Notes under the pieces: model-generated
Told to the model about the DNA's origin: nothing
The model's database searches: none
What the model saw: the letters and a program-made list of their open reading frames with translations, nothing else
Program-made: the position numbers and the translations under genes
In this document: positions 1-7,997 of the stretch, piece by piece
Layout: each line of letters starts with the position of its first letter
Position numbering within the stretch: position 1 is the first letter of the stretch
Source of the DNA: Spartobacteria bacterium
GTDB lineage: Bacteria > Verrucomicrobiota > Verrucomicrobiia > Chthoniobacterales > UBA10450
Length of the DNA stretch: 64,000 nucleotides
Direction: 5' to 3'
Assembly: GCA_003134785.1 (NCBI GenBank)
Contig: PLCN01000019.1
Coordinates: 1-64,000 of the forward strand

Positions 1-13
1 CACTTTTTGGGGG

Positions 14-97
14 TCAGGCCACAGCGACTTTCTTGGTCGTGCCGGTGATGTAGTAGCCGACCTGCTCGCCGGGTTTGTAATCGCGGCCGCTCGCCAG
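14..97 (-). pseudogene. Remnant of the C-terminal end of a B-family DNA polymerase
   Basis: Read on the minus strand, positions 97 to 17 give 27 codons (LASGRDYKPGEQVGYY, then ITGTTKKVAVA) followed by a TGA stop at 14-16. This matches residues 661-687 of the complete polymerase at 1881-4082 (LASGRAYKPGEQISYY, then VKATPKKVAAY). Upstream of the CTG codon at 95-97 the reading no longer resembles the polymerase, and the secreted TPR gene begins at 143, so no intact gene can be present. It is most simply a decayed duplicate or rearrangement scar. The stop falls about 45 residues earlier than in the full gene. The homology is seen directly; how it arose is inference. Confidence 0.7.
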
Positions 98-142
98 TCT
101 GTCTTGCCGGGAATGGCGGGAGTACGATAATCTTTTCGTGCT

Positions 143-1798
143 ATGAAATCGCTTCGACTTGCCAGCAGACTCTTCGTTTCCGTGACGATCGCGTTCAGCA
201 GCGTCAGCACCCTCTCGGCGCGGGAGCCGGTGTTCGATGGGCTGGGGACTTATTCACGCACGGTTACGACGGAGTCGCCGAAAGCGCGGCGCTATTTCAC
301 CCAAGGGCTCGCGTTCTATCACGGCTTCAGTCACGGCGCGGCCATCCGGTCGTTTGCGGAAGCGGCGCGGCTCGATCCAAAGTGCGCGATGGCGCATTGG
401 GGGATCGCGCTGGCGAGCGGGCCGCACATTAATTTTCCGCTGGTGCCGCCGCCCGCGGCGGAGCGGGCTTGGAAGGAGCTGACGCTCGCGCAAGAAAATG
501 CCGCGAAAGCGTCGCCCGTCGAGCGGGCGTTGATCGAGGCGCTGGGACATCGTTACGCGAATCCGCAGCCGGAAGATCGCGGTCCGCTCGATCGCGCTTA
601 TGCGGATGCGATGCGCGAAGTTTGGAAGACGTATCCGAACGATCCGGATGTCGGCGCGTTTTTCGCGGAAGCGATGATGGACCTCCGGCCTTGGAACCAG
701 TGGACGCTCGACGGCCAGCCGAACCCCGGAACGGAAGAAATCGTCGCAACGCTCGACGCAGTCTTGAAACTGAACCCGAACCATCCGTTCGCGAACCATC
801 TTTACATTCACGCCGTCGAAGCGTCGCCGAACCCGGAGCGCGCGGACGCGGCGGCGGATCGGCTGCGCAATTTGCAACCGGGCCTTGCCCATAATGTCCA
901 TATGCCATCGCATATCGATATCCGGCGCGGCCGCTGGCAGCAGGCGATCGATACGAACGTGAAAGCGATCGCAGCCGATAAGCGCTACCGGAATATCGTG
1001 GGGCCGCCCACCGGCTTGCTCCCGGTTTATGCAGCCCACAACCGCCACATGCTCGCTTTCGCCGCGTTGATGACCGGGCAGCGCGAAGTCGCGGTGAAAA
1101 ATGCGCGCGCGATGGTCGCAGAAATTCCGGCGAAGTTCGTGAAGGAAAGCGCGGCCTTCGCCGATGGTTTCTTCGCCGTGCCGCTCGAAGTGCTGGTGCG
1201 CTTCGGCCGCTGGGATGAAATCCTGGCAGAGCCTGACAAATATCCGAAGGACATGCCGTTCGTGCGCGCCTTTCATCACGCCGCCCGCGCGACCGCCTAC
1301 GCAGCCAAGGGCAACACGGCGAACGCGCGGAAAGAGCAGACCCTCTTTGTGGAAGGCGCGAAGCTGGTCCCGCCGGCAACGCAGCTGGGGAACAACGCCG
1401 CCGCCGCCGTGCTCTCGCTCACCACGCACATGCTCGAGGGCGAGATTCGCGTCGCCGAGAAAAATCTGGACGCTGGAATCACCGAGTTGCAGACCGCGAT
1501 GAAGGAACAGGACGCGCTAAAATACGATGAGCCGCCGGCCTGGATGATCCCGATCCGCCACTCGTTAGGCGCGGTCCTCATGAAGATGCGCCGCTTCGCC
1601 GAGGCCGAGCAGGTTTACCGCGATGATCTCGCGCGACTGCCCGACAACGGCTGGTCGCTCTTCGGTCTTGCTGACAGCTTGCGCGAACAAAAAAAGAACG
1701 ACGACGAAGCCGTCGCGACGAACGCCAAGTTCCAGAAAATCTGGGCCAAGGCCGATACGAAGATTACCACTTCCTGCCTCTGCCAGGCGCGGAAGTAA
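143..1798 (+). CDS. Secreted TPR-repeat protein
   Basis: A 551-residue protein with an N-terminal signal peptide (a basic start, then a hydrophobic stretch ending near SVSTLSA). The rest is helical and TPR-like: repeat-type segments begin around residues 45-85 (ARRYFTQGLAFYHGFSHGAA, then RSFAEAARLDPKCAMAHWGI) and recur near 190-235, 390-430 and 500-530 (FAEAEQVYRDDLARLPDNGW). Such proteins usually act as interaction scaffolds outside the cytoplasm; no catalytic motif is visible. Two Cys near the C-terminus (SCLCQ) could form a disulfide. It stands alone, converging on the polymerase gene with a palindromic repeat between the stops. The function is unknown; TPR-type fold and export are well supported. 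Confidence 0.85.
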   Translation: MKSLRLASRLFVSVTIAFSSVSTLSAREPVFDGLGTYSRTVTTESPKARRYFTQGLAFYHGFSHGAAIRSFAEAARLDPKCAMAHWGIALASGPHINFPLVPPPAAERAWKELTLAQENAAKASPVERALIEALGHRYANPQPEDRGPLDRAYADAMREVWKTYPNDPDVGAFFAEAMMDLRPWNQWTLDGQPNPGTEEIVATLDAVLKLNPNHPFANHLYIHAVEASPNPERADAAADRLRNLQPGLAHNVHMPSHIDIRRGRWQQAIDTNVKAIAADKRYRNIVGPPTGLLPVYAAHNRHMLAFAALMTGQREVAVKNARAMVAEIPAKFVKESAAFADGFFAVPLEVLVRFGRWDEILAEPDKYPKDMPFVRAFHHAARATAYAAKGNTANARKEQTLFVEGAKLVPPATQLGNNAAAAVLSLTTHMLEGEIRVAEKNLDAGITELQTAMKEQDALKYDEPPAWMIPIRHSLGAVLMKMRRFAEAEQVYRDDLARLPDNGWSLFGLADSLREQKKNDDEAVATNAKFQKIWAKADTKITTSCLCQARK

Positions 1799-1814
1799 GC
1801 GCGCGAATTCATTC

Positions 1815-1880
1815 TCAAGGAGCGGCGGTTTGAAACCGCCGACCAAGTAAAACGGCGATTTAGAAATCGCCGCTCCTTGA
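1815..1880. repeat. Palindromic intergenic repeat, GCGGCGGTTT family
   Basis: The outer arms TCAAGGAGCGGCG and CGCCGCTCCTTGA are exact reverse complements, and an inner smaller palindrome lies on each side. It ends one base before the stop codon of the polymerase gene and lies between two convergent genes, so it could fold into a bidirectional terminator-like hairpin. The same arm sequence recurs at 6189-6281. Confidence 0.8.
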
Positions 1881-4082
1881 TTACAGAAGAGTCGCCTGTT
1901 TGGCCTCCGGCGCGGTAACGCCAGAGAACTTCTTCACCAGCTCATCCAGCTTCGCGACATAGTAGTCGACGTTCTCATCGCGGTTTTGCGGGTCGAAGTC
2001 ACTGGCTAGTTTCGCGGCTTCGTAGGCGGCGACTTTCTTCGGCGTGGCCTTGACGTAGTAGCTGATTTGCTCGCCCGGCTTGTAAGCTCGGCCGCTGGCG
2101 AGGGCGAGCTCGTAGGCGGCGGCGCGATTGCGGGCGGAGCCGGCGATCTTGGCGCGGTACTTATCGAGCGAATCCTGGAGGGTGTCGGTTTTCATCAGCA
2201 TTTCGATCGTCCAGGCGCGCTCGCGAATTTTCTTCTCGAAATCGTTCCGAAGCTCCGGAATCGCTTCCGGTTTTCCCTGCATGAGGAGCTTGATCATTTC
2301 TTCGAGGAAGACGCGCTGGAATTTTTCGAGCCCACGCGACTTGAGCGCGCCGCCTTTGATGATGACTTCGCCGTCGCGCGTGAGGAGCGCGTAATTCTTT
2401 GCCTTGTAGCTAAACATCGCGTCGAATTGCTCGTCGAACTCGACTTCGATGCCGGGCGGCAACTCTTTCGCGAGAGCGTTTCGTAATTCATCGGCGTTGG
2501 CGTTCGCGGGCGGGACGAAATAGATGCCGTCGGTATCGACCTCGATGACTTGGGCGCCGCGCGCGTTCAGCCAGTCGATCATCTTCTGCAACAACTCGCG
2601 GCCGATCTGAGTGACGCGCGCGGCCGCTTCGAAATCGGCGAAGTGTCCCTGCGCGAAACCAAGGTAGCCGTAAAAGCTGTTGATCAGAATCTTGAAAGTG
2701 TTCTGGAGCGCGTGGAAATATTGCTGCTGCGGTCGATCTTTCGCGGCGCGCATGCTCGCCTTTGCTTCGAGCCGGAATGTGCGGAGATCGGTGAGCAAAT
2801 GGCGAAAAATTTGGAGCTGATCGGTGACCGGGAAGCAATCGAACTGCAACATGACCGACGGATAGAGCGACGCGATATCGCAATGCCAGACGTTGCGCGC
2901 GACCCCGGTAAAGAAGATCGCGGTGTAGCCGCCTTCGAACCCGCGCACCATCGGCATTTCCGGAATGGAATGGCGCTGCCGGAAATATTCGCGTAGGAAC
3001 AGCGCGTTGATCCGCGTGGCATTTCCGCGCACGATCACGTCCTGGTAGTTGTAGGGAAAAATCTGCGCCTGGATGAAGTAACTCGGGCTCAACAGATCGG
3101 CGACCGCGCGCGTTTCGCGCACGGCACAGAGAGCGCGATCGCGAAAACGATCGGCGTCCTCCAGGTACGCGCGCTGCAGCTCCTTGCCGCTGAGCGATGA
3201 GATTTGCGTTTCGTCGGTCAGCCCGAAATGCAGCGCAACATCGACACGTTCGAAGCCGGACAAGCTGCGCATGCCGACGTCGTAGAATTGCGCGAGCAAA
3301 AACGTATCGACGAAGTGCCGGCCATCGACGGTGAACTTCGGATAATCGATCGTCTTCTCCGCGATCTGAAGCCTCGACGGACGCGAGCGCAGAAAACCGC
3401 CGCTCCGCCCCCAATCCAGTTTCACTTTTGCTTTGCGCGCGCGCGCGACGAGATAAGGCAGATCGAAGCGAAAGAGATTGTGGCCTTCGACCACATCGGG
3501 GTCGCGCTCCTTGATGATCGCCGTGAGTCGCTTGAGCGCGGCCTTTTCCGATTCCTCGATGTTGTTCGAGTCGACTACGATCACTTCTTCCCAGCCGCTG
3601 TTATCCGAGAGCGCGATGCTTATGATGTGATCGGATGGCTGCGACGCGTCGGGAATTTCCGTTTCGCCTCCGACGAATGAGAGGACTTCGAGCTGGAGCC
3701 GGCGCAGCTCTTCGAACGCCAGACCTTTGAAGAGGGTGCGACCAGTATGCGTGAGGTAATGCTGCACCGGATCGCTCAACGCGAAGAAACTGCGGCCGGC
3801 GTTTTTGAGCCCATTGCGCAGCGCGATCAATTCTTTCCAGCTATTGACGCTGATCCGCCAGCCATAGCGCAAATCGCCGGCGAGTTTTTCAGCGTCGAGA
3901 TTGAGATCGGTGACGTCCGAATCGCACCAGACGAAAGGATGAAACGGCTCGATGTCGGTAGTAGTCGAGCCATCCTTCTCCCGCCGATAAATCTTGACCG
4001 TACCCGTCTCGCCCAGCTCGATCGCGACGATGCGCGAGGTCGGATCCGATCCAAAGAGGAGCTTGTTTTCCTCGAAAGCCAT
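1881..4082 (-). CDS. B-family DNA polymerase
   Basis: A 733-residue family B polymerase. The polymerase motifs are intact: motif A DIASLYPS (D402), motif B KILINSFYG (K464, N468, Y471, G472) and motif C VDTDG (D516, D518), plus the KSRG thumb-side motif near 581. The N-terminal third is a 3'-5' exonuclease fold with a clear Exo II motif (GHNLFRFD, N202 and D207). The segments that align with Exo I (LEVLS, about 131-135) and Exo III (CAVRE, about 319-323) lack the usual D-x-E and Y-x3-D residues, so proofreading may be reduced or lost. Family members act in replication restart, repair or translesion synthesis; which applies here cannot be told. No obvious Shine-Dalgarno precedes the ATG. A partial copy of its C-terminus lies at 14-97. 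Confidence 0.9.
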   Translation of the reverse strand: MAFEENKLLFGSDPTSRIVAIELGETGTVKIYRREKDGSTTTDIEPFHPFVWCDSDVTDLNLDAEKLAGDLRYGWRISVNSWKELIALRNGLKNAGRSFFALSDPVQHYLTHTGRTLFKGLAFEELRRLQLEVLSFVGGETEIPDASQPSDHIISIALSDNSGWEEVIVVDSNNIEESEKAALKRLTAIIKERDPDVVEGHNLFRFDLPYLVARARKAKVKLDWGRSGGFLRSRPSRLQIAEKTIDYPKFTVDGRHFVDTFLLAQFYDVGMRSLSGFERVDVALHFGLTDETQISSLSGKELQRAYLEDADRFRDRALCAVRETRAVADLLSPSYFIQAQIFPYNYQDVIVRGNATRINALFLREYFRQRHSIPEMPMVRGFEGGYTAIFFTGVARNVWHCDIASLYPSVMLQFDCFPVTDQLQIFRHLLTDLRTFRLEAKASMRAAKDRPQQQYFHALQNTFKILINSFYGYLGFAQGHFADFEAAARVTQIGRELLQKMIDWLNARGAQVIEVDTDGIYFVPPANANADELRNALAKELPPGIEVEFDEQFDAMFSYKAKNYALLTRDGEVIIKGGALKSRGLEKFQRVFLEEMIKLLMQGKPEAIPELRNDFEKKIRERAWTIEMLMKTDTLQDSLDKYRAKIAGSARNRAAAYELALASGRAYKPGEQISYYVKATPKKVAAYEAAKLASDFDPQNRDENVDYYVAKLDELVKKFSGVTAPEAKQATLL

Positions 4083-4143
4083 GGGCCAGCAACTACGCGG
4101 CGGAAGAGCGGTGAATCAAGTGACGGCGTTTCGTCTGAATTTC

Positions 4144-4220
4144 TCTCGTGCTCGTGCTCGTAATCGTGATCGAAGTTTTTGATCCAAGAATCGATCACGA
4201 GCAGGAGCACGAGCACGAGA
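4144..4220. repeat. Palindromic repeat of the CTCGTGCTCGT type
   Basis: The left arm at 4144-4173 (TCTCGTGCTCGTGCTCGTAA...) and the right arm at 4191-4220 are near-perfect reverse complements of 30 bases with a 17-base loop. It lies in the 196-base gap between the divergent polymerase and amidohydrolase genes. Related sequence occurs at 36774-36799 and, more loosely, at 46387-46467. Confidence 0.8.
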
Positions 4221-4278
4221 AGAAGGACAGTCATTAATCGCCATATGCTTTTTTGCCGGCGCTTGGTATACGTCCCGG

Positions 4279-5616
4279 ATGAAGATTCGTTTTCTTTCTC
4301 TCGCGTTATCCCTCGTCTCCACGTCGCTTCTCGCGCAACAAACTCCCCAATCTCTTGCCGACGCCGAGCTGCCGTCCTTGCTCACCATCTACAAAGATCT
4401 TCATACGCATCCCGAGCTATCGACCCACGAGGAGCGTTCCGCCGGGATCGTGGCGAAGGAACTCAAAGCGGCCGGCTGCGACGTGACCGAGCACGTGGGC
4501 AAATACGAGAAGCAGGGACTGACCTGCTTTGGCGTGATCGGCGTGATGAAAAATGGCGACGGCCCGACGGTCGCCGTGCGCACTGATCTCGACGCCTTGC
4601 CTGTGCATGAAGAGACCGGCCTTCCGTACGCAAGCACCGTCACCACCAAGAATGACGCCGGACAGGAGGTCGGAGTGATGCACGCCTGCGGCCACGATAT
4701 TCACATGTCCACCTTCATCGGCACGGCCCGCGCCCTCGGGAAACTGAAGGACCGCTGGCACGGCACGATCATCTTCATCGGGCAGCCGGCTGAGGAAACG
4801 GTCGGCGGCGCGCGCGCACTATTGAAGGACGGCCTCTACACGCGATGGCCGAAACCAAACTACGTGCTCGGCTTGCATGACGACGCGGAGATCGCCACCG
4901 GCCAAATCGGTGTCACGGAAGGCTATTGCTACGCCAACGTCGATTCAGTCGACGTCAGTGTGAAAGGAATGGGCGGCCACGGCGCCTATCCGCACAAGAC
5001 GAAAGACCCGATCGTGCTCGCCGCGGAGATCATTAACGCCTGGCAGACGATCGCGAGCCGCGAGACGAATCCTCACGATGACGTGGTCGTGACCGTCGGC
5101 TCCATTCACGGCGGCACGAAGCACAACATCATTTCGGACGAAGTGAAGATGCAGCTCACGGTGCGCACATACAAAAAAGAAGTCCGCGACATCGTGCTGG
5201 CGGCGATCGATCGAATTGCCAAAGGTTGCGCCGCCGCCGCTGGTTTGCCGGCCGATAAAATGCCAGAGGTGAAGGTGCGAACCGACGAATTTACACCGGC
5301 GACTTACAACAATCCGGAGCTGACCAAGCGGGTCTCAGCCGCGTTGAAGGTCGCGATCGGGGCAGAGAACGTAGTCGCGAAAGATCCGACCATGGGTGGC
5401 GAAGATTTTAGTGAATACAGCCTGCCGGATCATTCAGTCCCGGCGTTCATGTTCAACGTGGGCGCCGTCGATCCAGCCAAAGCGGCCGAGAGCAAGAAGA
5501 ACGGCACGCCGCTGCCGAGCTTGCATTCCAGCAAGTTCGCGCCCGTCCCGGAGCCGACGATTCGCACCGGAATAATCGGCATGACCAGTGCCGTGCTCGA
5601 TTTGCTGAAAAAGTAG
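4279..5616 (+). CDS. Secreted M20-family amidohydrolase
   Basis: A 445-residue metallopeptidase-type hydrolase of the M20D (HipO/AmhX/indole-acetyl-amino acid hydrolase) group, which cleaves N-acyl amino acids or similar amides. It starts with a signal peptide ending around LLAQQT, so it is probably periplasmic. Metal-site motifs are visible: HACGHD (C137, H139), QPAEE (E172, E173) and a late HSSKF His; LHDDAEIATG and MGGHGAYPH are typical of the dimerisation and substrate region. The length is slightly above that of the cytoplasmic family members because of the signal peptide and a short insertion at AAESKKNGTPLP. It converges on the pilin gene with 20 bases between stops. The acyl substrate cannot be inferred. 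Confidence 0.88.
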   Translation: MKIRFLSLALSLVSTSLLAQQTPQSLADAELPSLLTIYKDLHTHPELSTHEERSAGIVAKELKAAGCDVTEHVGKYEKQGLTCFGVIGVMKNGDGPTVAVRTDLDALPVHEETGLPYASTVTTKNDAGQEVGVMHACGHDIHMSTFIGTARALGKLKDRWHGTIIFIGQPAEETVGGARALLKDGLYTRWPKPNYVLGLHDDAEIATGQIGVTEGYCYANVDSVDVSVKGMGGHGAYPHKTKDPIVLAAEIINAWQTIASRETNPHDDVVVTVGSIHGGTKHNIISDEVKMQLTVRTYKKEVRDIVLAAIDRIAKGCAAAAGLPADKMPEVKVRTDEFTPATYNNPELTKRVSAALKVAIGAENVVAKDPTMGGEDFSEYSLPDHSVPAFMFNVGAVDPAKAAESKKNGTPLPSLHSSKFAPVPEPTIRTGIIGMTSAVLDLLKK

Positions 5617-5636
5617 CGCGTCGACCGCGCGCACTT

Positions 5637-6134
5637 CTATTCCAAAATAAAAGTGTAGCGGCCGCTGCTCTTGTCCTGGAAATGGCCGGTGAAGAGATCG
5701 CCGTCGTCGATCATGGCATCGATGTCGAGCAGTTGCTGCTGCGAAACGGCCGGACTCACGACGGAAATGCCGGCTTTGAAGCTGAAGACGTCCTTGTCCC
5801 AGTCCCATTGGCCTCCGATCGGAGTCGATGCGGTCCAATCCAAACTCGGACCGAAGTAGGGGGCCATGCCCGGCGGCACAATCGCGCGGTTCACATCCGC
5901 CGGATAACTGCTGTGCTCCATCGCATACATATCAAAAGCGCCTGAAGCGACACGGAGAGCGTTGATGAATTTCGCATTTTGCGCGCGTTGGCGGGTGCGC
6001 AAAAAGGATGGCAGCGCGATGACGGCAAGCAGCGCGATAATGCCAACAACGATCATCAGCTCGATCAGAGTAAAGGCATCTCGGCGGCGGCCACGCATCA
6101 ACAAAAAAATACCAGAATTCATGCCAAGCAGCAT
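5637..6134 (-). CDS. Type IV pilin-like / major pseudopilin-like protein
   Basis: A 165-residue protein with a class III (prepilin) signal: a basic leader MRGRRRDA, then FTLIELMIVVGIIALLAVIA, giving cleavage at A|F with Glu at mature position +5. The rest resembles small GspG/PilA-like proteins of Verrucomicrobiota, with an alpha-helix (LRTRQRAQNAKFINALRVAS) and a short soluble domain. The start is uncertain: ATG codons at 6134, 6122 and 6098 are all in frame, and none has a clear Shine-Dalgarno. It is alone, with no pilus assembly genes beside it; possible partners lie at 33936-41127 and 58252-59430. Confidence 0.85.
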   Translation of the reverse strand: MLLGMNSGIFLLMRGRRRDAFTLIELMIVVGIIALLAVIALPSFLRTRQRAQNAKFINALRVASGAFDMYAMEHSSYPADVNRAIVPPGMAPYFGPSLDWTASTPIGGQWDWDKDVFSFKAGISVVSPAVSQQQLLDIDAMIDDGDLFTGHFQDKSSGRYTFILE

Positions 6135-6188
6135 CCGGGCAGTGAATTAGGCTGGGAAAAAGCGCGGTTACGGGAAGGCTTTCCTTTC

Positions 6189-6281
6189 CAAGAGCGGCGG
6201 TTTACAAACCGCCGAGCGCTCACAAAGGAGACGCCTTTTTCGGAAGACGATGTCGGCGGTTTGTAAACCGCCGCTCCTTGA
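6189..6281. repeat. Palindromic intergenic repeat, GCGGCGGTTT family (second copy)
   Basis: Arms at about 6190-6213 (AAGAGCGGCGGTTTACAAAC...) and 6254-6281 (...GTAAACCGCCGCTCCTTGA) are reverse complements around a 40-base centre. The right arm matches the outer arm of 1815-1880. It lies just after ftsZ (stop at 6298) and could act as the terminator of the dcw cluster. Confidence 0.8.
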
Positions 6282-6297
6282 TGGGAAATAAACCAGC

Positions 6298-7764
6298 CTA
6301 TTTCACCCGCACGTTCTTGCGAAGAAACGTCGGGATATCGAGATCCTGGCCTTCCACGATGGTCGGCTCGCTCTTCTCGAAACGACCGCGCGTGACCGGT
6401 TCGAATTGCAGCACTTCCTGTTTCGCGTGCAGCTTTTTTTCTTCGACCGGCCGCGGTTCCTTAACCGGCGCCGGTTTCTTTTTCGGCAGAATCACCCGTG
6501 GCTGCGGTGGCGCTTCTTCAATCACAGGATCTTCTTGAATGCATGTCACCGGAGCAGCCTCGGGCTCAGCAATTATCTCAGGCGCCGGTTCCGCCATCTG
6601 AATAAATTCTGGCTCAAAGACCGGCTCCGCAAATGTCGGCGGCGGCTCGGGGGTTATCGCAGCCACCGGTTCCGATTGTTCCCAAATCGGCAGGACCGGA
6701 GGGGCGATTGGTTCCGGTGTCGGTGCTAATGTCGCCGGCTCGGGCTTCGCGTAGCTCACCGATTTTGTGATTGCGGGAGCTTCTTCCTCCGTCGAAAGCG
6801 AGCTGATCAGCGTCACGCTCAACCGGTTCCCCATCCGCCCATCAACTGAAGTGCCGAAGAGGATCTGCGTCTGGTCGTTGATATGCCGGCCGAGTTCCTG
6901 CATCAGGATCTCGACTTCCGAGAGTGTCATCGCAGGTCCGCCCGCCACCTGTACGAGAACGTGCGATGCGTCGGCCAGCATGCGCCCGCGATCCATCAGC
7001 GGATTTTTCAACGCCTGGGTGAGCGCGTCGTGCGCGCGATTATCGGAATCCGATTCGCCAAAGCCGAACAGGCAACGGCCATTGGGACTGCGCAGCGCCG
7101 AAAGCAAATCGTCGAAACCGATTCGGATCAAACCGGGCCTTTGAATCAAGCCCACGATCGAGCGCACGCTCTGGCTGATTGTGACGTCGGCCACGGCGAA
7201 GGCCTGATGAATTCCTGCTTTCGGCGCGACCATGTCACCCATCCGATCGTTCTCGAAACAGATCACGGCGTCGGCGTTTTCGCGTAATCTGGCCAGCGCT
7301 TCTTGGGCTTGCGCCGCGCGGCGTTTTCCTTCGAACGCAAACGGTAACGTCGCGAAAACGACTACGAGCGAACCCGCCTCGCGCGCGACCTGGGCCACGG
7401 CCGGCGCTGCTCCCGAACCAGTCCCGCCGCCGAGGCCGGTGCAAATAAAAATCATTCGCGCATCTGCCAGGGCCTGGCGAATTTCATCGGCCGATTCATA
7501 CGCGGCGTTGTAGCCGAGTTCGGGATCGCCGCCGGCGCCGAGACCGCGCGTGACGGAGCGGCCGAGCTGGACTTTGTGCGCCGCCACTGAACTGGCGAGT
7601 GATTGCACATCGGTGTTGATCGCGATGAGATCGGCCTTGTCGAGCCCATCGAGCACGATCCGATCGAGAACGTTCGAGCCGGCCCCGCCGACTCCGACGA
7701 CTTTGATCGGGATCTCTTCCTCTGCCTTCTCGGGCATGTTGTAGTTGCGGTTAAGTTGGATCAT
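6298..7764 (-). CDS. ftsZ: Cell division GTPase FtsZ
   Basis: A 488-residue tubulin homologue that polymerises into the Z-ring. The GTP-binding glycine-rich loop GGGTGSG is at 112-118, with GGAGSN at about 26-31 and the T7-loop region near 190-215. After the globular domain (ending about residue 325) comes a long Pro/Glu-rich linker of roughly 130 residues and then a canonical C-terminal peptide DIPTFLRKNVRVK (476-488), which binds FtsA and other tethers. The linker is longer than in E. coli. It is the last gene of the dcw cluster, but a 233-base gap with a large inverted repeat separates it from ftsA, unlike the tight spacing elsewhere in the cluster. Confidence 0.97.
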   Translation of the reverse strand: MIQLNRNYNMPEKAEEEIPIKVVGVGGAGSNVLDRIVLDGLDKADLIAINTDVQSLASSVAAHKVQLGRSVTRGLGAGGDPELGYNAAYESADEIRQALADARMIFICTGLGGGTGSGAAPAVAQVAREAGSLVVVFATLPFAFEGKRRAAQAQEALARLRENADAVICFENDRMGDMVAPKAGIHQAFAVADVTISQSVRSIVGLIQRPGLIRIGFDDLLSALRSPNGRCLFGFGESDSDNRAHDALTQALKNPLMDRGRMLADASHVLVQVAGGPAMTLSEVEILMQELGRHINDQTQILFGTSVDGRMGNRLSVTLISSLSTEEEAPAITKSVSYAKPEPATLAPTPEPIAPPVLPIWEQSEPVAAITPEPPPTFAEPVFEPEFIQMAEPAPEIIAEPEAAPVTCIQEDPVIEEAPPQPRVILPKKKPAPVKEPRPVEEKKLHAKQEVLQFEPVTRGRFEKSEPTIVEGQDLDIPTFLRKNVRVK

Positions 7765-7796
7765 AGGCGTGCTTATTTTTGATTGGCTTTAACGCG

Positions 7797-7979
7797 TGTC
7801 ATCCCGAGCCGCGCAGACGGCGAGGGACCTCCCGGTTACTCGGGCAATTACGCAAGCCAGAATAAGCGCCGAGTCAGTCCGGACGTTGTTCGTCCGAAGG
7901 CTGCAAGACCTTCCGACTCCGGGTGCGAGGTCGGCGCTCCTCCCGGGTCGCGATCCCGTCTGCGCGGCTCGGGATGACA
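7797..7979. repeat. Large inverted repeat between ftsA and ftsZ
   Basis: The terminal arms at 7797-7820 and 7956-7979 (TGTCATCCCGAGCCGCGCAG... and its complement) are exact reverse complements over 24 bases and flank about 135 bases with smaller internal palindromes. There is no open reading frame of note. It resembles non-autonomous palindromic elements with a TGTCATCC-type end. It fills almost the whole ftsA-ftsZ gap. Confidence 0.8.
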
Positions 7980-7997
7980 GATAAAAACATGCGACCG

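Noticed and set aside
6389-6399. GGTTCGAAT, similar to a tRNA T-loop
   Set aside because: It lies inside the ftsZ linker with no acceptor stem or other tRNA arms around it.
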